Origin: a virus
DNA: 39,022 nucleotides
Virus record (IMG/VR): IMGVR_UViG_3300037485_000561
Location: 1-39,022 of that record
Reading direction: 5' to 3' (one strand)
Shown piece by piece: positions 30,880 through 38,610 of the stretch. Each line of letters opens with the position of its first letter. The stretch's first letter is position 1. The translations under genes and the position numbers were made by a program. A model generated the notes under the pieces. It was not told where the DNA came from. It worked only from the letters and a program-made list of their open reading frames with translations, and ran no database searches.

Positions 30880-31927
30880 GCTGGAGGAGCACGTCTTTGA
30901 GGTTGCTGGCGTTGGCAGATTTTCTGAATTTTGCTTCAGCGTTTTTAGAGTCACGTTCTTTTGCCGTGACCGTCGCTGGAGCGGAGTTTGATCGAGTAGG
31001 TTGGACTGGCGCTTTCTTAACCACTGGCTTTGTAGCAGCAGTTTTTTGTTTAGCGTAATTGCTTTCGCGTTCAGCCGCCCCGCGGATGTAGTCACCGATC
31101 ACCATCTTGTAGTCTGGGAACTTACGGATCTCGGGGAATGCCTTGAGCATGTTCTGCGCAATTGCATATTCCCGAGTCGTGCGATCCTTCCACCACTGGT
31201 ATTCGGATTCTGCCATTGGATCGATCTGCGAGCGAGTATTTACATACTGAAGCTGCTTGGGCAGATGTTCCTCTAGAGCATCGAGTGCGTTGAGCTTAAT
31301 GCGTCGAACATCTTCTGCTGAATACTCGGTTTCTTTGCCCACCTTATCTTTTACGGTGGCACCGTCAGCATTTTCTTCGCACCAGCGACGAACCCTACGC
31401 GCTTCCGCAAATGCGGCATCGACCTCAACCTGCGACTGAAGGTGCAGGTAAGGATTGTCCGCTGTAGCTTTGACTGGCGCGTCCTCTGTGGCCGGCCGGG
31501 TGTTCAGCTTCAACGTAAGATCCGCGATCTGAGCTTCCAATTGCGCCGCCTTTGCTTCGGCTTCCTTGCGGAGAGCGGTCAGCTTGTCGATTCGCTTTTG
31601 GGCGCCCTTGGGCAGTCCCTCTTCAACCGGAGCCTCAGTCTGTTCAACGTCTGCTTCCTTAGAAGTGTCTTCCACAGTTTCCTGTAGAGTGGTTGTGTCT
31701 TCGGTCGCCTCGGCATTTGCCGGGGTTTCCTCTGACGTGGTTTCCGCTTTGTTGTCAGGTGCTGGTGCCTGTGCCGGCTCGTCCGACAGTGATCGACGAA
31801 GCAAAGCACTGAGCCTCTCTTCGCTGATTTTACCGAGCTTATCTGCCACGGAGGTATTGAGAGGTTTGTCCGCGCTCGTTCCGTTGTCCGAGGGTGCGCT
31901 CTCTACTGTCGTTGTACTATCAGGCAT
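30869..31927 (-). CDS. Scaffold / capsid assembly protein (352 aa)
   Basis: Acidic, disordered first third (EETPANAEATEDTTTLQETVED, KEADVEQTEAPVEEG), then a long coiled coil (KRIDKLTALRKEAEAKAAQLEAQIADL) and a Lys/Arg-rich end (KAPVQPTRSNSAPATVTAKERDSKNAEAKF). This is typical of podovirus scaffold proteins, immediately upstream of the capsid gene. The basic C-terminus probably binds the capsid inner face. It lacks any protease motif. Confidence 0.8.
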   Translation of the reverse strand: MPDSTTTVESAPSDNGTSADKPLNTSVADKLGKISEERLSALLRRSLSDEPAQAPAPDNKAETTSEETPANAEATEDTTTLQETVEDTSKEADVEQTEAPVEEGLPKGAQKRIDKLTALRKEAEAKAAQLEAQIADLTLKLNTRPATEDAPVKATADNPYLHLQSQVEVDAAFAEARRVRRWCEENADGATVKDKVGKETEYSAEDVRRIKLNALDALEEHLPKQLQYVNTRSQIDPMAESEYQWWKDRTTREYAIAQNMLKAFPEIRKFPDYKMVIGDYIRGAAERESNYAKQKTAATKPVVKKAPVQPTRSNSAPATVTAKERDSKNAEAKFRKSANASNLKDVLLQQFL

Positions 31928-31958
31928 GGTGTTTTGTGACCGTCCAAGAGGTCGTGCA

Positions 31959-31980
31959 GCGTTGCTCAGTGGCGCAACGC
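31959..31980. promoter_or_regulatory. Hairpin in the scaffold leader
   Basis: GCGTTGC (31959-31965) and GCAACGC (31974-31980) form a 7-bp stem with an 8-base loop, 30-odd bases upstream of the scaffold ATG. The stretch 31928-32071 has no gene. It may hold a promoter, but no convincing pair of boxes is seen. Confidence 0.35.
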
Positions 31981-32071
31981 AGAAAGCCCTTGGCGCGGAT
32001 CAGACACCAAGCGCTTATCTCAGTCTATAAATCAGTCAGGAAAGGTAAGGTCTACCCATCTTTCACGCTGA

Positions 32072-32305
32072 TCATCCAGCTCCGTAACGCTTCCTGGCCT
32101 CGTCGCGCAGTTGGTGCAGCGAGATCAGGAAGTCGTTTAGAGCCTCGGCCCGGCCGGCGGCGTGGATGCGATACTCGCCGGTGGTTTCGCGGTTGATGGC
32201 GGTCTCTACCTCGTCCTGGATGCAGTCGCTGGCGTGGGCCAAGATTGCATTCCAGAGTTTGTTCTCACCATCAAACGCGAAGGATTCTAATTGGTCTGGT
32301 TTCAT
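32072..32305 (-). CDS. Hypothetical small helical protein (77 aa)
   Basis: Helical protein: NKLWNAILAHASDCIQDEVETAINRE, AGRAEALNDFLISLHQLRDEARKRYG. It starts as TAATG with the portal stop. Small proteins of this kind between portal and scaffold, with a C-terminal RAEALxxLxxxLxxLRxEA helix, recur in podovirus-like phages. Function unknown. Confidence 0.65.
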   Translation of the reverse strand: MKPDQLESFAFDGENKLWNAILAHASDCIQDEVETAINRETTGEYRIHAAGRAEALNDFLISLHQLRDEARKRYGAG

Positions 32306-34455
32306 TATTGTTGAGGAGCGGGCGGCGTGTTGCCTGGCGTGACACCAATCTTGCCTACCTGTTTATTTTGCTGCTGTTGCATCGAGAACTGGAGGTTCTT
32401 CATGTATTTTTGCAGCAGTTGTTGGAATTGCTGGTCAGTCTTTGCGGCCTGTTGAGCCTTCGGATTGCTCTGCAGCACTTGCTGCGTGTACTGCAGCTTG
32501 GAAGCCGCGGCTGGATCGTTCTCAACGTACAGCGCCTCGTTGCCGAGCATCATCATGCCGATATCGTTCTGCACGTCCTTAAACATCTTCTGCGAGGCGC
32601 CCTTCTGATCGACGATCATGGTGCGAGCCGCATCTGGCGAGATGGCCATCATGATTTCTTGGATCAGTTGGTTGCGATCAATGACGCCGCCAGCATCAAG
32701 TGGCACAACGAACTGCGAGATCGATTGCAGCTTCTTCATGACGTACTCGTTGTCCATGTCGCGCACGTCGTACTTCAAGATGAAGTCGAACTGGCCGGCG
32801 ATCTCGCTGATGTTTTGTGGCAGCGGCATGTTAATCACGCGCTGGATTTCCTCGGCCGGCATGTACTGCAGGCAGAGCTGGAAGGTCTGGCTGAAGATTT
32901 TGCTCCAGACGCCGAACCAGTTGTTGATCTCCTTCTGCACGATAACCTGCTGCTTGGCGGGCGGCACGCTCGGGTGCAGTAGGCCAAAGTAATTGGCGTG
33001 ACGTGACTCGACCTGACCGATCACGGCCATCGCCTCAGAAATTGGCGAGCGTGGTGGATCCATGAACTGGTAGTCGTCAGACTGAGTGACCGGCAACTGC
33101 ACGCCGGGGCCGATCTTGTTGATCATGCCGATACGTTTCTTGACGCGGATCGGAGGCAGCGTGGTGAATGCGGTACGGTCACGCATCGAGTCATGCTGCG
33201 CCTTGATCTCGTCTTGGTCAGTCATGGACAACTCTGGAATGCCGCGGGAGTCGCAGATCGCTCGGCGCAGGCGCTCACGACGGTATTCGATGAACGGATA
33301 TTCGCCATGCGCGTAATCGAGCAGCTCATGCTTGCCGTACATGTCTTGGCCCAGCTCGGGACAGAACACGGTGTAGTAAATGGCTGGCGAACCGTTGTCG
33401 CTCAGTTGGCGGGTGTACGCATGCACAACCTCAATCAAATGATCGTTGCGCACCGTGCCGGTGACGTTGAGCGCCGTGGTAACGAGATTAGGATTGTTGT
33501 ACCAGCTCTGGCGACCTTGGGTGACCGCGGCCTTCTGGCAGAACTCGCCATCCCAGCCGGCATTCTTCTCCATCGCCTTCAGCTCGACCTCAGTGAAGTA
33601 CTCGCGGCGAAAAATCACGCGGGCGCGTTGCAGATCGATGGTCTCGGGTGGGAACGCGACCTCGTCGAACGGCTTGAGCGCGGTGATCGATGGCAGATTC
33701 TTTTGGATGTATTCTTCCTCGTACTCGCCGGTGCCGGTCTCGCGCAGTTCTTTCACGAACTTCTTCGCATCGCGGATCGTGAGATCGGGCAGGAAGGTCG
33801 TGACGATATCCGCGGCCTGCTGCTCGGCTTCGGGATTCGCGATTAGCGAAGGAAGCTGTGCGATGATGCTGTTGGGATTCTGCGCCGCAGCCTGAGCCGA
33901 GATCTGCATGACTTGCTGCATCGTGATCTTCTGCATGCGCGTGCCGGTCTTTTGATCCCAGGCAACGTGGGCCACGCTCCAGCCGTACTGCTGCGTGTAC
34001 TGAGCGAGCAGCTCGGACTCGCGCTCGAGTTCGACCTTGAGCTTGTTCTGACGAATCCAAGTCATCAGCTCGCTGGCGGCGGCGGCGGTGCCACCATCGC
34101 TGATGTCGACGCCCGAGATATTCAACTGGCCACGCACGAATGCGGTGGTCAGGTTGGCGACGATCTCGTTAATGGTCGAATCAATCAGACGGATGCGGAC
34201 ATCGCTGGCGCCCTCGAATGGGAACACCTGCTCGCCGTCTGGCCGCATGCTCGACCACTTCTTGCCGTCGTCGGTCTGGCCTGACCATTTGCAGAATCGG
34301 ACGGCATCGTTGCTATCGACTCGGCTTACGTTGTTGCCGGTGTAGAGCGAGCGTTTAAACTCGTAGTTCAGATAGTTGACGTCCGGCTTCTCGGTGGCGA
34401 TGGCCAGTTGGTCAGTGTGTGGATTGCCTGTGTCGGTTTTGTAATCGTAACTCAT
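32305..34455 (-). CDS. Portal protein (716 aa)
   Basis: The protein has the podovirus portal layout. An N-terminal clip/stem part (ESELLAQYTQQYGWSVAHVAWDQKTGTRM) leads to a wing with YNNPNLVTTALNVTGTVR and VHAYTRQL. The central TMTDQDEIKAQHDSMRDRT helix and VKKRIGMINKIGPG form the stem. A long C-terminal helical barrel follows (AASKLQYTQQVLQSNPKAQQ) with a Gln-rich end (QFSMQQQQNKQVGK). It forms the dodecameric gate for packaging and ejection. Start is coupled (ATGA) to the HTH gene. Length and domain order match large podovirus portals with barrel. Confidence 0.82.
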   Translation of the reverse strand: MSYDYKTDTGNPHTDQLAIATEKPDVNYLNYEFKRSLYTGNNVSRVDSNDAVRFCKWSGQTDDGKKWSSMRPDGEQVFPFEGASDVRIRLIDSTINEIVANLTTAFVRGQLNISGVDISDGGTAAAASELMTWIRQNKLKVELERESELLAQYTQQYGWSVAHVAWDQKTGTRMQKITMQQVMQISAQAAAQNPNSIIAQLPSLIANPEAEQQAADIVTTFLPDLTIRDAKKFVKELRETGTGEYEEEYIQKNLPSITALKPFDEVAFPPETIDLQRARVIFRREYFTEVELKAMEKNAGWDGEFCQKAAVTQGRQSWYNNPNLVTTALNVTGTVRNDHLIEVVHAYTRQLSDNGSPAIYYTVFCPELGQDMYGKHELLDYAHGEYPFIEYRRERLRRAICDSRGIPELSMTDQDEIKAQHDSMRDRTAFTTLPPIRVKKRIGMINKIGPGVQLPVTQSDDYQFMDPPRSPISEAMAVIGQVESRHANYFGLLHPSVPPAKQQVIVQKEINNWFGVWSKIFSQTFQLCLQYMPAEEIQRVINMPLPQNISEIAGQFDFILKYDVRDMDNEYVMKKLQSISQFVVPLDAGGVIDRNQLIQEIMMAISPDAARTMIVDQKGASQKMFKDVQNDIGMMMLGNEALYVENDPAAASKLQYTQQVLQSNPKAQQAAKTDQQFQQLLQKYMKNLQFSMQQQQNKQVGKIGVTPGNTPPAPQQ

Positions 34456-34661
34456 AGTTGGGTTGGGTTGATAGTTTTCTTTTGGGGAAAATTGGCGCCG
34501 ATATGCTCGAGCACTTCGTCTCGATAAAATCTGTGCAGACCGCCAAGCGTGCGATAGGTGCGCAGCCGCTCCTCATGCCGCAGCCGGTCAAAGTACTTCT
34601 CGTCGAGGCCGGTCAGTTCACTGGCCTGCTTGCGAGTAATTAGAATGGGATAGTCTTTCAT
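34452..34661 (-). CDS. MerR/excisionase-like HTH protein (69 aa)
   Basis: ILITRKQASELTGLDEKYFDRL reads as the N-terminal winged-helix of excisionase or MerR type proteins, followed by the wing YRTLGGLHRFYRDEVLEHIG. This is a complete short DNA-binding domain. Located between terL and portal and coupled by ATGA to the portal. Such placement is unusual. It may regulate late transcription or act in packaging site recognition; neither is shown. Confidence 0.75.
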   Translation of the reverse strand: MKDYPILITRKQASELTGLDEKYFDRLRHEERLRTYRTLGGLHRFYRDEVLEHIGANFPQKKTINPTQL

Positions 34662-36281
34662 TTAATAGGATCCACCACCGACGGCGGCGAAGCTGCGATT
34701 TGTGTGGTGTTGAGGATCCATGACCGCCAGGTAGCGCAGGCAGTCAATTGGATCCTTGGTTGCGCCCTTGTCACCGTCAGTGCCTGTCCACTCACGCAAA
34801 GAGTAGATCAGATTCTGACAGCGATCCGAGACATAGAGCTTCGGTTCATTCTGAATGGAAATCGGCATGTTCTGATTGAATGCCAGCCAGTCGTTAATCA
34901 GGCCGACGCCCTCGTCGACGCGGATGCCTGCCGCCGGCTCAAAGTACATGGGCGCAGGATCCGAGTCCAGTAGCTCCATCAGGCTGGTGCCGCCCTCCTT
35001 GCCCGCGGCCTGAGTGGCGCCGGCGCGTGGATCGATGTACCGAGCGAACATGGATTCCTTTTGCTCGAGATCCTTGATCAGTTCCTTGTAGTCGTTGATG
35101 CCGCGGCCGGCGCCGTTACGTTGGCCGATCCCGATCTTGCCGTCGCTCTTCTCGCTCGGCAGCGCCCACTCGCCGATATTGATGTCTGGCCACTCGCGGT
35201 AGACGTAGTGCCGGCCCTGCTCATCGACGCGCATCCAGAGCATAAACCAGTTTCTGGATCCTGCAGGATCGACGACCATGTAATTGGTGCCGGCCGTTGG
35301 GATCTTGTCGTGCGCGATGATATTGTGCTGACCAAATTTTGGGAACTGCGAACCCTGCAGCGACTCGGCCCAGCCATACGCACGGATCTTCAGCTCATAG
35401 GATCCGCGGCCATCCAGCGTGGCCTTCATGCTCGCCCAGTCCGAGTACGGATTCAGATCCGAGTGAAACCAGATCACGGCGCCGCGCTTGCCATGACACT
35501 TCGCGGTGTACGGCATCGTGCCCTTGGGCAAGCCCGGCACGTTGATCGTGTCGGCCAGTAGCTCGGCCTTGCGTGCCGTGAGAAACGTCGAGCCAGACAC
35601 ATATTCTTTTACCACCGGCGAGTAACCCGTGACCGGCGTGAACGTCAAAAGCAGCACGCCATTGCGAGTAACCAAGCGATACCGCAGCGTCTCGATCCAG
35701 TCGAGCGGCACCAACTCATCGCACCAGATCATGTCGCACTCGCCGCCCTCGATGACCTTCTTGTCTTGGGCGTAGTTCATAAAAAAGCACTGCGACTTGT
35801 TGGGCAGCACAAACGTGTTTTCCGAGAAGCCATTCTTCTGGGTGTAGGCCACGTTGGTGATCTTCGTCTTCCGCGCCATCTTGTACTCGGGCGGCATGTA
35901 TTTCCACATGACGTTCTGCTGCATCTGAATTGACGACATGTTGGTCGTGTGCAGACACCACACTCGAGATTCTGGCCGAGCGACGAGCAGATTGATCGCC
36001 CGCTTGGCGGCGTACTCGGTCTTGCCGGCACGATTGCCACCGTTGATCAGCAGCTCGCGGTGCTTGATCAGTAGCTTGTCGGCAACCTTCCAGTGATCTG
36101 GCTCGTAGCCGTGCCGGTACGGATCGCACTTCTCGGCGACGATCTTGTCCTCGCGCAACTGCAGCCGGCGAGCGGTCTCCTCGGCGCCATGCTCGCTCAC
36201 CAGTCGCTTGATGTCCTCAATCGTCGGCGAGTACAGCACCGGATGCGGCGTCGGAACGTACTTTTTTAGGATGTCAGACAT
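34662..36281 (-). CDS. terL: Terminase large subunit (539 aa)
   Basis: ATPase part: Walker A INGGNRAGKTEYAAKRA (about residue 80-96), adenine-binding VWCLHTTNM, Walker B MIWCDELVPLDW followed by coupling motif LLTFTPVTGYSP. Nuclease part: YMVVDPAGSRNWFMLW (first catalytic Asp), ARYIDPRAG, and DPIDCLRYLAV near the end (final Asp). This is the terminase_6 type with full nuclease. It packages concatemeric DNA into the prohead. The ATG joins the previous gene as TAATG. A non-adjacent candidate for the small subunit lies at 37948. Confidence 0.93.
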   Translation of the reverse strand: MSDILKKYVPTPHPVLYSPTIEDIKRLVSEHGAEETARRLQLREDKIVAEKCDPYRHGYEPDHWKVADKLLIKHRELLINGGNRAGKTEYAAKRAINLLVARPESRVWCLHTTNMSSIQMQQNVMWKYMPPEYKMARKTKITNVAYTQKNGFSENTFVLPNKSQCFFMNYAQDKKVIEGGECDMIWCDELVPLDWIETLRYRLVTRNGVLLLTFTPVTGYSPVVKEYVSGSTFLTARKAELLADTINVPGLPKGTMPYTAKCHGKRGAVIWFHSDLNPYSDWASMKATLDGRGSYELKIRAYGWAESLQGSQFPKFGQHNIIAHDKIPTAGTNYMVVDPAGSRNWFMLWMRVDEQGRHYVYREWPDINIGEWALPSEKSDGKIGIGQRNGAGRGINDYKELIKDLEQKESMFARYIDPRAGATQAAGKEGGTSLMELLDSDPAPMYFEPAAGIRVDEGVGLINDWLAFNQNMPISIQNEPKLYVSDRCQNLIYSLREWTGTDGDKGATKDPIDCLRYLAVMDPQHHTNRSFAAVGGGSY

Positions 36282-36493
36282 TAGATCGTTTCCTCCTTGT
36301 CGATGCCGGTAAAATAGGGCCGATCATACGTCAGCTCGATGTCGGTGTGGTAGTCCGTCGAGCGACCCTGCCAGCACACGCGAAATTCCACGCCGGCGTT
36401 GGTGTACAAAATGCCAGTCACAATACCCGGCACGTCCTCGGTGCGATGGTACACCAGATCACCAATCTTAAAATTAACGCGGTCAGCATTCAT
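36281..36493 (-). CDS. Small SH3-like hypothetical protein (70 aa)
   Basis: Strand-rich: NFKIGDLVYHRTEDVPGIVTGILYT, VEFRVCWQGRSTDYHTDIELTYD. KxGDxVxHRxxxxxGIVTGI followed by V.W.....DYH...L is the shape of a KOW/Tudor or SH3-like barrel, common in small phage proteins beside terL. It ends in the TAATG overlap with terL. Function unknown. Confidence 0.65.
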   Translation of the reverse strand: MNADRVNFKIGDLVYHRTEDVPGIVTGILYTNAGVEFRVCWQGRSTDYHTDIELTYDRPYFTGIDKEETI

Positions 36494-36497
36494 GCGC

Positions 36498-37019
36498 TCA
36501 CCACTTCCCTGGGAACCGCGGCTGGCGTGCCGCCGTCAGGATCCCATCGTACTTGCGCACTGGGATGATCATATTCGGCTGGAAATTCAGCGAATCCTTC
36601 ACCCGGCAGATCGTCATCTTGCCCTCAAATTCCACCGAGATCGCCTTACGATTGGCGAACTTGTTGGCCAACACCTTTGCCTCGTCTTTCGTCCACCAGC
36701 CGGGACGACCATGCTCCAAGATCAGCCCATTCTGCGGCAGTTTTGGGATCTTATGGTCAGGGTAGCGGTGCCCCTCGACCTCCTCAAAAACCTCAATTTC
36801 CACCACCACCGGCTTAACCTCGGCCGGCTGCTCGCCCAAGATCCGCTCCATCGCCTGCACGCCGGCTGGCGTATACCACACGCTCTTGGGGCGCCCATCG
36901 TAGTCCCAGTGGTCACCCTTAGTCAGCCGGCTGCGGAGCTTGCCCATCTCGATGCGGGACATGCCAACCTTGATGGCCAGCTCGATCTCGCGGATTTGAT
37001 ATTTGGATTCAGTTGTCAT
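36498..37019 (-). CDS. Hypothetical protein with HTH-like N-terminus (173 aa)
   Basis: The first 60 residues (QIREIELAIKVGMSRIEMGKLRSRLTKGDHWDYDG, then VWYTPAGVQAMERILGE) look like an HTH with a DNA-contacting wing (WYTPAGV). A Pro/Val/Glu linker and a C-terminal beta part follow, with WWTKDEAKVLANKFANRKAISVEF and NMIIPVRKYDGILTAARQPRF. The final block resembles the end of the neighbouring protein (VRKxDGxxxAxR). A DNA-binding role with packaging or late regulation is possible. Start overlaps the next gene's stop by ATGA. Confidence 0.65.
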   Translation of the reverse strand: MTTESKYQIREIELAIKVGMSRIEMGKLRSRLTKGDHWDYDGRPKSVWYTPAGVQAMERILGEQPAEVKPVVVEIEVFEEVEGHRYPDHKIPKLPQNGLILEHGRPGWWTKDEAKVLANKFANRKAISVEFEGKMTICRVKDSLNFQPNMIIPVRKYDGILTAARQPRFPGKW

Positions 37020-37633
37020 TTGGTTAAAGCGTTCAGATCGGCATTGTGGCCCGTCTCGGCGTGCCAGGTCTTCGCCGGCATCACCCGGTATGCCGAAAAG
37101 ACCCCATCATTCTTGCGCACAAACGAGTCATCCTTCCACACGATCCGATTATTCGGCTGCGCCACGATCTGGCCCGAGCCATCGTGCAGCAGCAGAATGT
37201 GGTAGCACTTGTGCTCGGATGGATATTGACTCCAGCCGTTGTCGGTGTGATCCAGCGTAAACCAGTACGAAGCCTCGAGAATCTGGCCAGACCTCGTCTT
37301 CACCGTGCAGGCCATCTCGCGCAGGTACTCGTAAGCCGTAACGCCAAATTCCCACCCGTGACAGTCCCAGCTCTGCAGCTCATTCAGCGGATGACATGGG
37401 CCAGTAGGGTGTTCGTGCCGCAATTTATGGATCGGGATCCGCGCCCACTGGCTGCCGGCCTCCGTCATAATCGAAAAATGCAGCGCCCGCGACGGGATCG
37501 AGGTCACCCCAAAGATCACGCAACGGTCAAAATCGGTGCCATCCTCGACCTTCCCACGCAAAATCCCACCGTCCACCAGCCCATACAGGTGCCGCGGCGT
37601 CGATGCATTCAGGGCGTGGTGGTGGCTATTCAT
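37016..37633 (-). CDS. Uncharacterised phage protein (205 aa)
   Basis: I use ATG 37633 (MNSHHHALNASTPRHLYGLVDGG). A longer frame from 37681 would run across the strong inverted repeat at 37641-37684. The sequence (HALNxxTPRxLYGxVDGxIL, CVIFGVTSIPSRALHFSIMTEAG, LNELQSWDCHGWEFGVTAYEYLR, EHKCYHILLLHDGSGQIVAQPNNRI) matches a recurring protein of unknown role that sits by terminase genes in aquatic phages, as far as I recall. Cys and His are frequent (CHPLN, WDCHGWEF, HKCYH), and metal binding is possible. Function unknown. Confidence 0.7.
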   Translation of the reverse strand: MNSHHHALNASTPRHLYGLVDGGILRGKVEDGTDFDRCVIFGVTSIPSRALHFSIMTEAGSQWARIPIHKLRHEHPTGPCHPLNELQSWDCHGWEFGVTAYEYLREMACTVKTRSGQILEASYWFTLDHTDNGWSQYPSEHKCYHILLLHDGSGQIVAQPNNRIVWKDDSFVRKNDGVFSAYRVMPAKTWHAETGHNADLNALTK

Positions 37634-37640
37634 AAATTCA

Positions 37641-37684
37641 GGCGTGCGCGATCCCACCGGACATTTCCAGCATCCGCGCACGCC
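37641..37684 (-). promoter_or_regulatory. Perfect 10-bp inverted repeat just upstream of a start
   Basis: GGCGTGCGCG (37641-37650) and CGCGCACGCC (37675-37684) pair perfectly around a 24-base loop. On the minus strand the hairpin ends 8 bases before the ATG at 37633, in the leader of the genes running to terL. Confidence 0.5.
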
Positions 37685-37862
37685 CTCCGATAGTAGGACT
37701 CCAACCTACACTGCAAGATTTGGCCCATCCGCGTCCAGATGGCACCTCTCGAATCATCTGCTTTTGATCATACCGGAAACCGCTGATGCTACGCACCAGA
37801 CGGAAAATCATGGGGCTTTTTGTGAAAAATTTTTCGGTGATGGAACCCGTCGCATTGTCGTC

Positions 37863-37884
37863 GCGCCGGCGCCAGGGGTACCCC
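37863..37884. promoter_or_regulatory. Two adjacent 10-bp palindromes and a C-run (packaging or control site candidate)
   Basis: GCGCCGGCGC (37863-37872) and GGGGTACCCC (37875-37884) are each perfect palindromes, followed by further C tracts up to 37895 and TTTT. The surrounding 37685-37947 stretch holds no gene I believe, only a GTAGG/CCTAC stem-loop (37693-37709) and AT-rich parts. It separates the small-terminase candidate from the rest of the packaging genes. Confidence 0.4.
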
Positions 37885-37947
37885 CCCCGCCCCCCTTTTG
37901 GTCGACGCACAATCTTCATTATGTTTAATATGTCCATCGTCGGTGAC

Positions 37948-38502
37948 CTAAGCGGCGGACATGGAGTGGGTTACGTCGATTACTTCGCCATCTGAACGCT
38001 TGGAATTAGCGATCAATTCGTTAACCGCTGCGGTGTCTATAGTTAGGCGATGCTCGACGACGGTTGTTGGAACGTCGCCGTTCAAAAGTGCGGCCTTGTC
38101 CAAAATAATCCCTAGTGCGACGGATAACCCTACCAACTGTGTCGGCTTGATTTCCTGGTGCTCCATCTCGTCGATGCCGCGCTCGATAGTTGATGCGGTC
38201 TTGTTGGCCAGGCGTTGAAGGCTTGCGGCCATGTGAGATTTGAAGAGGGTTGGCTCGCGTTCGATGAGCCGATCACGGATGACTGCGATGGTGCTGGTTG
38301 AGCTGTGAACTTCGCGTGCGATGGCGTGGAGTCCCATGCCTTTCTTGATGAGGGTCTCGATGGCCTTGATCTTTTCTGGGTCAACGTGAGTGGCCTTAAA
38401 GTTCTGAAGATCCTTCCCGCGTGCGAGCTTCTGTTCGATGGTGAGGAGTGCACCTTCATCAACTCCACCCACCTTCTCCTCGGTTATGCTCTGATCTTCC
38501 AT
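37948..38502 (-). CDS. Small terminase subunit-like HTH protein (184 aa)
   Basis: After a polar head and helix comes a clear HTH: AIETLIKKGMGLHAIAREVHSSTSTIAVIRDRL. This is followed by long helices (FKSHMAASLQRLANKTASTIERGIDEMEHQEI; QLVGLSVALGIILDKAALLNGDVPTTVVEH). HTH plus oligomerisation helices with DKAALLxGxxTxxVEH is the usual plan of phage small terminase subunits and related packaging proteins. It is four genes away from terL, with a structured gap in between. A transcription factor is the alternative. Confidence 0.6.
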   Translation of the reverse strand: MEDQSITEEKVGGVDEGALLTIEQKLARGKDLQNFKATHVDPEKIKAIETLIKKGMGLHAIAREVHSSTSTIAVIRDRLIEREPTLFKSHMAASLQRLANKTASTIERGIDEMEHQEIKPTQLVGLSVALGIILDKAALLNGDVPTTVVEHRLTIDTAAVNELIANSKRSDGEVIDVTHSMSAA

Positions 38503-38515
38503 GTTTATGTTCTAA

Positions 38516-38576
38516 CTCGGGGTTCTTCCCGAGACAAAAGATTTCTGAAAATAGTGCTTGAACCCAGCGATGGGTT
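38516..38576. promoter_or_regulatory. Divergent control region with hairpin and operator-like dyad
   Basis: The 108-base gap between the divergent genes contains CTCGGG/CCCGAG (38516-38533, 6-base loop) and the dyad AACCCA-GCGA-TGGGTT (38561-38576). TTGAAC at 38559 followed 17 bases on by ATTGTA is a weak promoter-like pair facing right, with the dyad placed between the boxes. Confidence 0.4.
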
Positions 38577-38610
38577 ATGCATTGTAGAGCGCATCAACCT
38601 GATTCTCCCT

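Noticed and set aside
32245-33846. Long plus-strand frames across the portal gene (245 and 217 codons)
   Set aside because: Antisense shadows; His/Leu/Val-rich reading typical of reversed phage genes, and the portal frame is well supported.
37693-37709. tRNA-like arm, GTAGG-7-base loop-CCTAC
   Set aside because: The loop lacks the invariant T-T-C pattern and no matching acceptor or anticodon arms were found on either strand; no tRNA is called.
37638-37937. 99-codon minus frame over the non-coding stretch before 37633
   Set aside because: It overlaps the following gene, crosses the C-run and palindromes, and its product is low in coding character; the gap is better explained as non-coding.
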